Part shown: positions 33,360-38,413 of the stretch, in pieces
Position numbering within the stretch: the first letter of the stretch is position 1
How the letters are laid out: the number at the start of each line of letters is the position of its first letter
Source of the DNA: a bacterium
Lineage (GTDB): Bacteria; Planctomycetota; Planctomycetia; Gemmatales; Gemmataceae
Direction of reading: 5' to 3'
Length of the DNA stretch: 38,413 nt
NCBI GenBank assembly: GCA_017308215.1
Contig: JAFKFQ010000421.1
Span: forward strand, 1-38,413
Notes under the pieces: generated by a model
Database searches by the model: none
Told to the model about the DNA's origin: nothing
Seen by the model: only the letters and a program-made list of their open reading frames with translations
Position numbers and translations under genes: made by a program

Positions 33360-33461
33360 ATGGGAACCACGCCCGTGGCCCGCATCCGTCACTCCCGGCC
33401 GGTGGTCATTACCGCGGCGCAGGGAGTGCGCGCCGGCGTCGCCGTCGGCAACACAGGATGA
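33360..33461 (+). CDS. Putative 33-residue leader peptide of cimA
   Basis: ATG at 33360, about 13 bases after the predicted transcription start, opens a 33-codon frame ending in TGA at 33459-33461. It encodes six Val and two Ile, including a VVIT run at residues 15-18 and VRAGVAVG near the end; the rest is Arg, Ala, Gly and Thr. No Shine-Dalgarno is obvious. The position and the hairpins after it are those of a leader whose translation speed would report valine or isoleucine charging. Coding is not proven: a frame this short is easily open by chance in such GC-rich DNA. Confidence 0.4.
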   Translation: MGTTPVARIRHSRPVVITAAQGVRAGVAVGNTG

Positions 33462-33508
33462 CCGGGGCCGCTCGGCCGAGCGACACGCGATCGATCACGC
33501 CGCCCCGG
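33462..33508 (+). promoter_or_regulatory. Candidate anti-terminator pairing
   Basis: CCGGGGC at 33462-33468, immediately after the leader stop codon, is complementary to GCCCCGG at 33502-33508. The second segment is also the left arm of the terminator-like hairpin, so the two pairings exclude each other. Confidence 0.4.
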
Positions 33509-33534
33509 AGCCACAACGCTTCGGGGCGGTCCCG
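33500..33534 (+). terminator. Terminator-like hairpin (possible attenuator) in the cimA leader
   Basis: CCGCCCCG (33500-33507) pairs perfectly with CGGGGCGG (33522-33529); the inner bases extend the stem through AGC/GCT to a CACAAC loop. TCCCGTTTT follows at 33530-33538, giving a short U-tract. It lies 56 bases before the cimA start, inside the leader rather than at the 3' end of a gene. Confidence 0.5.
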
Positions 33535-33590
33535 TTTTCCGGGCCGCCGCCCTCCACCCGACACTCTCCACCGCCGGCCCCACCGCACCC

Positions 33591-35150
33591 ATGACCCGCG
33601 TTTCGATCTACGACACCACCCTCCGCGACGGCAGCCAGGGCGAGGGCGTCAACTTCTCGCTGCAGGACAAGCTGCTCCTCACGCGCAAGCTCGACGAGCT
33701 CGGCGTGGACTACGTCGAGGGCGGCTACCCGCTCTCGAACCCGAAGGACTTCGAGTACTTCCAGGCCGTCCGCGAGCTGCCGCTGAAGCACGCGAAGGCC
33801 GTGGCGTTCGGCATGACGCGCCGCAAGAACTCGGCGCCCGAAACCGACACGTGCCTCAAGGCGCTCCTCGACGCCCACACGCCGGTGGTCACGATCGTCG
33901 GGAAGACGTGGGACTTCCACGTCACGAACGTGCTCGGCACGACGCTCGACGAGAACCTGCGGATGATCGCCGACTCGGTCGCGTACTGCCGGTCGCAGGG
34001 GCGCGAGGTGTTCTACGACGCCGAGCACTTCTTCGACGGCTACCGGGCGAACCCCGAGTACGCGCTGACGACGCTCCGCGCCGCGGCCGACGCCGGGGCG
34101 AGCGTGGTGATCCCGTGCGACACGAACGGCGGCACGATGCCCGAGCGGGTCGCCGAGGTGATCGCCGAGGCGCGGCGGGCGGTGTCGTGCGCGGTCGGCA
34201 TCCACTGCCACAACGACTGCGACCTCGCCGTCGCCAACACGCTCGCCGCCGTGCGGGCCGGCGCGACGCAGGTGCAGGGGACGATGAACGGCATCGGCGA
34301 GCGGTGCGGGAATGTCGATCTCGTCAGCGTGATCGCCAACCTGGCGCTGAAGTACGACCGCGACGTGCTCGTGCCGGGCAGCCTGGCGCGGCTCACCGAG
34401 GCGTCGCGGTACGTGTACGAGATCGCCAACATGAACTTCCGCCCGGGCCAGCCGTTCGTCGGCGCGAGCGCGTTCGCCCACAAGGGCGGGATGCACACGC
34501 ACGCCGTCGCCAAAGACCCGACCACCTACGAGCACATCACGCCCGAAGTGGTCGGGAACGAACGGCGCATCCTCGTGAGCGAACTGTCCGGGCAATCGAC
34601 GATCCTGTCGAAGACCACGAAGTACCAACTCGGGCACGACAAGGCGCTGATGGCGAAGATCCTCAACGACGTGCAGAACCTGGAGCACGCCGGGTACGAG
34701 TTCGAGGCGGCGGAGGCGTCGTTCGACCTGCTCGTGAAGAAGGCGGCGGGCCTGTACCGGCCGTGGTTCGAGCGGCGGGCGTACCGCGTCAACATCGAGG
34801 CCGACACGGACGGCACGCCGGTCACCGAGGCGACGGTGAAACTGGCGGTGGACGGCGCGCCGCAGCACACCGCGAGCGAGGGCGACGGCCCGGTGAACGC
34901 GCTCGACGGCGCGCTGCGGAAGGCGCTGCTGCCGGCCTACCCGCGGCTGGCGGAGATGGTGCTGGTGGACTACAAGGTCCGCGTCGTGAACCCGAAGGAG
35001 GGGACGGCGGCGCGGGTGCGCGTGGTCATCGAGTCGCGCGACCACACCGACGTGTGGGGCACCGTCGGCGTGAGCGAGAACGTGGTCGAGGCGTCGTGGC
35101 TGGCGCTGGCGGATTCGATCGAATACAAGCTGTTCAAGGACGCAGAATAA
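33591..35150 (+). CDS. cimA: (R)-citramalate synthase
   Basis: 519 residues, matching the CimA length and domain plan rather than shorter LeuA. The HMGL-like TIM barrel opens with IYDTTLRDGSQGEGV; metal-binding residues lie in the IHCHNDCDLAVANTL segment; the TMNGIGERCGN motif and the FVGASAFAHKGGMHTHAV block are typical of citramalate synthase. The C-terminal LeuA-type regulatory domain (about 380-510; YRVNIEADTDG and ...VNALDGALRKALL) binds the feedback inhibitor, usually isoleucine. CimA joins pyruvate and acetyl-CoA to make citramalate, a threonine-independent start of isoleucine synthesis. It has a long leader with a putative attenuator. valS follows 102 bases later after a hairpin repeat, so Ile synthesis and Val-tRNA charging sit side by side. 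Confidence 0.94.
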   Translation: MTRVSIYDTTLRDGSQGEGVNFSLQDKLLLTRKLDELGVDYVEGGYPLSNPKDFEYFQAVRELPLKHAKAVAFGMTRRKNSAPETDTCLKALLDAHTPVVTIVGKTWDFHVTNVLGTTLDENLRMIADSVAYCRSQGREVFYDAEHFFDGYRANPEYALTTLRAAADAGASVVIPCDTNGGTMPERVAEVIAEARRAVSCAVGIHCHNDCDLAVANTLAAVRAGATQVQGTMNGIGERCGNVDLVSVIANLALKYDRDVLVPGSLARLTEASRYVYEIANMNFRPGQPFVGASAFAHKGGMHTHAVAKDPTTYEHITPEVVGNERRILVSELSGQSTILSKTTKYQLGHDKALMAKILNDVQNLEHAGYEFEAAEASFDLLVKKAAGLYRPWFERRAYRVNIEADTDGTPVTEATVKLAVDGAPQHTASEGDGPVNALDGALRKALLPAYPRLAEMVLVDYKVRVVNPKEGTAARVRVVIESRDHTDVWGTVGVSENVVEASWLALADSIEYKLFKDAE

Positions 35151-35153
35151 GCG

Positions 35154-35233
35154 GCCACGGGTGGGCACGGGTGAAGCACGGATCACGACCAAATCACTGA
35201 TCTGATCCGTGTTCATCCGTGTTCGTCCGTGGC
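35154..35233. repeat. Intergenic inverted repeat, GCCACGG...CACGGATCA arms
   Basis: The left arm (35154-35185) and the complement of the right arm (35203-35233) align over 31 bases with one extra G and five transitions, each of which becomes a G-U pair in RNA; the loop is 17 bases. The element starts 4 bases after the cimA stop and ends 19 bases before the valS start. Arms of the form CACGGATGAACACGG are, from memory, scattered in many bacterial genomes. A terminator or RNA-stability role for cimA and valS is possible. Confidence 0.85.
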
Positions 35234-35252
35234 TCTTTACCCGGGACTTCTC

Positions 35253-38237
35253 ATGGCTACCGAACTGCCGAAGGCCTACGACCCGAAGGACGCGCAGCAG
35301 AAGTGGCTGCGCGTCTGGGACGAGCGCGGCTACTTCCACAGCGAGCCGGACGCGAACAAGAAGCCGTTTACGATCGTCATCCCGCCGCCGAACGTGACCG
35401 GCGCGCTCCACATGGGGCACGCACTCAACAACACGCTCCAGGACGTGCTCATCCGCTGGCGGCGGCAGCAGGGCTTCAACGCCCTGTGGATGCCCGGCAC
35501 CGACCACGCCGGCATCGCCACGCAGTCGGTGGTGGAACGGCTGATCTTCACCCAGGAGAAGAAGACCCGCCACGACCTCGGCCGCGACGAGCTCGTGCGC
35601 CGCATCTGGGAGTGGAAGGACAAGTACGAGGCCCGCATCCTCGGTCAGTTGAAGTCGATCGGGGCGAGCTGCGACTGGCAGCGGACGCGGTTCACGCTCG
35701 ACCCGGTGTGCGCGCGGGCGGTGCGCGAGACGTTCTTCCGCATGTTCCGCGACGGCTACATCTACCGCGGCAAACGACTCGTGAACTGGGACGCCCAGCT
35801 GCAAACGTCGGTGGCCGACGACGAGACGTACACCGAGGACACGAAGGGCGGGTTCTGGACGTTCAAGTACCCCGTGGTCGGCGTGCCGGACACGTTCATC
35901 CGGTTCAGCACGACCCGCCCCGAGACCATGCTCGGCGACACGGCGCTGTGCGTGCACCCGTCCGACGAGCGGTACAAGGCGCTCGTGGGCAAGAAGGCGC
36001 TCCAGCCGCACACCCGCCGCGAAATCCCGATCATCGCCGACGGCATCCTCGCCGACCCGGAGCTCGGCACCGGCTGCGTGAAGGTGACGCCGGCGCACGA
36101 CCCGAACGACTACGCCTGCTGGCAGCGGAACCCGCACATCGGGATCATCAACATCCTGAACCCGGACGGCACGATCAACGCCGAGGGGAAGGAGTTCGCC
36201 GGGCTGGACCGCTACAAGGCCCGCGAGGCGGTGTCGAAGCGGATGGAGGAACTCGGCTTCTTCGAGGGGAAGGAAGACCGGGTGATCCCCCTGAAGTACA
36301 GCGACCGCAGCAAGACGCCGATCGAGCCGTACTTGTCGGACCAGTGGTTCGTGGCGATGGGCGACCGCGCCGACGGCAAGCCCGGCCTCGCGCAGCTGGC
36401 GATGGACGCGGTGGCGAGCGGACGGGTGAAGTTCTTCCCCGAGCGCTACGCCAAGACCTACCTCGACTGGCTCGGCGAGAAGCGCGACTGGTGCATCAGC
36501 CGCCAGCTCTGGTGGGGCCACCGCATCCCGGTGTGGACGAAGGTGTTCACACCGGTCCAGGGAAAGACTACGGTCACGGCGCCAGAGCTTCCCAAACAGT
36601 ATGTTGGTGTCGATCCCGGATCGTACTCAGAGATGCGACACGAACCGGATGAGGCCACTGGTGGCGTGCGCGTGATGGCGTGTATCGCACCTGGGCATGA
36701 CGCTGCAGAAGCGGCTTTTGAGCGTGCAGGGTTCACCCAGGAATTCGACGTACTCGACACCTGGTTCAGCTCGGCTCTGTGGCCGCACAGCACGCTCGGC
36801 TGGCCGGAGCAGACGCCGGAACTCGGCTACTACTACCCGACCAGCGTCCTCGTCACCAGCCGCGACATCATCTCGCTGTGGGTGGCGCGGATGGTGCTCA
36901 CCGGCGTTTACAACGTCGGCGACATCCCATTCCACAGCGTCGTCATCCACCCGCAGTTGCAGGACGCGTTTGGCGAACGGATGAGCAAGACGACCGGCAA
37001 CGGCATCGACCCGCTCGACATCGTGGAGCGGTACGGGGCCGACTCGCTCCGGTTCCAGATGGTGTCGATCGCCGGTGACACGCAGGACAGCCGGATGCCG
37101 GTGGCGAACGTGTGCCCGGCGTGCGACGCGCTCGTGCCGATCAAGCAGGAACACCTGCGCGGCCGGACGCGGAAGCTCACGTGCCCGAACTGCAAGGTGC
37201 CGTTCCGCCCCGGCGGGCCGTGGACGAGCGAAGACCCGGAACTCAAGACCGCGAAGCAGGCGTCGGAGCGGTTCGACATGGGCCGCAACTTCGCCAACAA
37301 GCTCTGGAACGCCACGCGATTCCTGCTGATGAACCTCGACGGCTACACGCCCGCGCCGCTCGACGCGGCGGCGCTGCCGACCGAGGACCGCTGGCTCCTG
37401 TCTCGCCTCGCCACCACGGCGAACGAGGTGACGGCGGCGCTCGAGGGCTTCAAGTTCTCCGAGGTCGCGCGCGGGCTGTACGAGTTCGTGTGGTCGGAGT
37501 TCTGCGACTGGTACATCGAGATGGCAAAGGGCCGGCTCAAGGACGCCGCCGCCCGGCCGGTCGCGCAGCGGGTGCTCGTCGGCGTGCTCGACGGCATCCT
37601 GCGGCTGGTGCATCCGGTGATGCCGTTCGTCGCCGAGTCGTTGTGGGAGGCTCTGAACGAGGCCGCCCCCGAGCGCGGGCTGACCACGACCGCACGCGCC
37701 GAGGCGAACGTGTGTGTCGCCGCGTGGCCGAACTACCCGGCGGAGTGGGTCGACGCCGGCGTGGAGGCGCGGTTCGCGCGCATGCAGGAACTCGTGCGCG
37801 GCGTGCGCGAGGTCCGCAACCGCTACCAGGTGGACGACAAGACGCGCCTCGACGTATCGGTGAAGGCCGCGGAGCCGATCGCCGCCGACTTCACGGCGCT
37901 CGCGGCGTTCATCGGCCCGCTCGCCGGCATCGCTTCCTTCACGGCGGCTCCGACGGTCGCCAAGCCGAAGCAGGCCGGGACGGTGGTGCGGCCGGAGTTC
38001 GAGGCGTTCGTGCATCTGGCCGGGCTCATCGACCCCGCGGCGGAGGCGAAGCGCACCGAGAAGCAGATCGCCGACAAGCGGAAGCAGCTCGACGGCGTGA
38101 AGGCGAAGCTGGCGAACGAGAAGTTCGTGAGCAGCGCGCCAGCGGAGGTCGTGCAGCAGCAGCGTGAGCTGGTGACAGACCTGGAGAACCAGATTCGGGC
38201 GCTGGAGGAAAACCTGAAGGACTTGCAGGAGGGTTGA
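35253..38237 (+). CDS. valS: Valyl-tRNA synthetase with zinc-ribbon insertion
   Basis: 994 residues. Class I signatures: HMGH at 53-56 (HIGH), the editing domain with FSTTRPETMLGDTA, DVLDTWFSSALWP, and MSKTTGN at 577 onward (KMSKS). The Val-specific GNGIDPLDIVERYGADSLRF is present, as are the anticodon domain and C-terminal coiled-coil arm (EKQIADKRKQLDGVKAKL). Between the KMSKS helix and NFANKLWNATRF lies an extra stretch with Cys621, Cys624, Cys644 and Cys647 (CPAC...CPNC), a zinc ribbon not present in the standard enzyme. The start at 35253 was chosen over the GTG at 35229 because the latter lies inside the repeat. A stretch at about 36545-36740 (residues 431-497) uses more A/T-ending codons than its surroundings. 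Confidence 0.95.
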   Translation: MATELPKAYDPKDAQQKWLRVWDERGYFHSEPDANKKPFTIVIPPPNVTGALHMGHALNNTLQDVLIRWRRQQGFNALWMPGTDHAGIATQSVVERLIFTQEKKTRHDLGRDELVRRIWEWKDKYEARILGQLKSIGASCDWQRTRFTLDPVCARAVRETFFRMFRDGYIYRGKRLVNWDAQLQTSVADDETYTEDTKGGFWTFKYPVVGVPDTFIRFSTTRPETMLGDTALCVHPSDERYKALVGKKALQPHTRREIPIIADGILADPELGTGCVKVTPAHDPNDYACWQRNPHIGIINILNPDGTINAEGKEFAGLDRYKAREAVSKRMEELGFFEGKEDRVIPLKYSDRSKTPIEPYLSDQWFVAMGDRADGKPGLAQLAMDAVASGRVKFFPERYAKTYLDWLGEKRDWCISRQLWWGHRIPVWTKVFTPVQGKTTVTAPELPKQYVGVDPGSYSEMRHEPDEATGGVRVMACIAPGHDAAEAAFERAGFTQEFDVLDTWFSSALWPHSTLGWPEQTPELGYYYPTSVLVTSRDIISLWVARMVLTGVYNVGDIPFHSVVIHPQLQDAFGERMSKTTGNGIDPLDIVERYGADSLRFQMVSIAGDTQDSRMPVANVCPACDALVPIKQEHLRGRTRKLTCPNCKVPFRPGGPWTSEDPELKTAKQASERFDMGRNFANKLWNATRFLLMNLDGYTPAPLDAAALPTEDRWLLSRLATTANEVTAALEGFKFSEVARGLYEFVWSEFCDWYIEMAKGRLKDAAARPVAQRVLVGVLDGILRLVHPVMPFVAESLWEALNEAAPERGLTTTARAEANVCVAAWPNYPAEWVDAGVEARFARMQELVRGVREVRNRYQVDDKTRLDVSVKAAEPIAADFTALAAFIGPLAGIASFTAAPTVAKPKQAGTVVRPEFEAFVHLAGLIDPAAEAKRTEKQIADKRKQLDGVKAKLANEKFVSSAPAEVVQQQRELVTDLENQIRALEENLKDLQEG

Positions 38238-38242
38238 CGGGC

Positions 38243-38318
38243 GACCGGCCGGCGTGAGCCGGCCGGTTGTTGTCTCAGCTCCCTGGAGCAACGACCAGCC
38301 GGCTCACGCCGGCTGGTC
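38243..38318. repeat. Paired palindromic hairpins after valS
   Basis: Beginning 5 bases after the valS stop, GACCGGCCGGCGTGAGCCGG and its continuation (38243-38272) is followed by an inverted copy at 38289-38318 (CAACGACCAGCCGGCTCACG onward). Each copy is itself palindromic (GCCGGC-GTGA-GCCGGC type), and the two are inverted relative to each other, so either two small hairpins or one large one can form. The bases differ at only a few positions. It is probably the valS 3' end and a member of the dispersed GGCCGG hairpin family. Confidence 0.8.
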
Positions 38319-38413
38319 ACCTTCGACGTGAAACACCGTCTCGGGCTTCACCACATTCCCCCTCACCACCCCCAGCCCGATCAGCACGCCGGTCTCGTCT
38401 GTCACTCCAACTC
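38319..38413. other. Right edge, no assignable gene
   Basis: Ninety-five bases after the hairpin. On the minus strand two short open stretches enter from the right edge: one reads GVTDETGVLIGLGVVRGMW and stops at 38348, and another reads VVKPETVFHVEGDQPA and stops inside the hairpin at 38304. Either could be the tail of a gene lying to the right; a frameshift would join them. Too little is present to decide. Confidence 0.3.

Noticed and set aside
35229..35252. Earlier GTG start for valS
   Set aside because: It lies within the right arm of the inverted repeat, and the family-typical N-terminus begins at the ATG at 35253.
33495..36521. Minus-strand open frame of about 1000 codons opposite cimA and valS
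   Set aside because: Shadow of two strongly conserved enzymes; Arg/Val/Leu/His-rich without motifs.
38304..38413. Minus-strand gene entering from the right edge
   Set aside because: Only about 20-35 codons in two different frames are present, partly inside the hairpin; not enough to call a gene.
1..38413. tRNA, rRNA, IS element, phage or defence island
   Set aside because: No cloverleaf-like sequence, transposase, integrase or nuclease-type motif was found; the ORFs that could be mistaken for such are shadows.

Overview
The window reads as a piece of a high-GC planctomycete chromosome, most likely from the Gemmata group (Gemmataceae). This is inference from gene content and style: strong G/C third-position bias, a PknB-type kinase with a large extracytoplasmic tail, a tandem pair of secreted proteins of a type I associate with planctomycetes, a very large Met/Pro/Gly/Asp/Lys-rich membrane protein, and a MoxR/DUF58/transglutaminase operon. 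I see no phage, IS, CRISPR, tRNA or rRNA genes. The window is almost fully coding; no gene-free stretch exceeds about 290 bases.

Layout. 1-4317 (minus strand): a four-gene, overlapping operon of a YbhN-like flippase-type membrane protein, a GT2 polyprenyl-phosphate glycosyltransferase, a GT-C-like membrane protein and a CPBP protease cut by the window edge; together they suggest lipid-linked glycan synthesis and transfer at the cell envelope. 4435-5997: a four-domain ribosomal protein S1-like RNA-binding protein. 6011-6123: an inverted-repeat element. 6145-10986: MoxR ATPase, DUF58 protein, transglutaminase-like membrane protein and an isochorismatase-fold hydrolase, each overlapping the next by 4 bases. 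11066-12244: class V aminotransferase. 12271-13254 (minus): outer-membrane beta-barrel-like protein. 13468-19435: an unrecognised 480-residue protein, an ABC-2 permease, an ABC exporter-like protein with a ruined Walker A motif, and an inositol-monophosphatase-family phosphatase. 19439-24163 (minus): PQQ-type beta-propeller protein, then a Ser/Thr kinase coupled to hemL, which carries a frameshift as given. 24362-28720: the 1452-residue membrane protein. 28790-30409: L-aspartate oxidase (NAD synthesis). 30503-33304: two paralogous secreted proteins. 33312-35150: citramalate synthase behind a leader that looks like a transcription attenuator. 35253-38237: valyl-tRNA synthetase with a zinc-ribbon insertion.

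The most interesting signals are: (1) the citramalate synthase leader, with a near-consensus promoter, a 33-codon Val/Ile-containing ORF and two mutually exclusive GC-rich hairpins; (2) the ABC protein lacking the Walker A lysine; (3) the frameshifted hemL in a kinase operon; (4) the zinc ribbon in ValS; (5) three families of intergenic inverted repeats; (6) the unrecognised 480-residue protein. All functional calls rest on motif recognition by eye; no database search was run.
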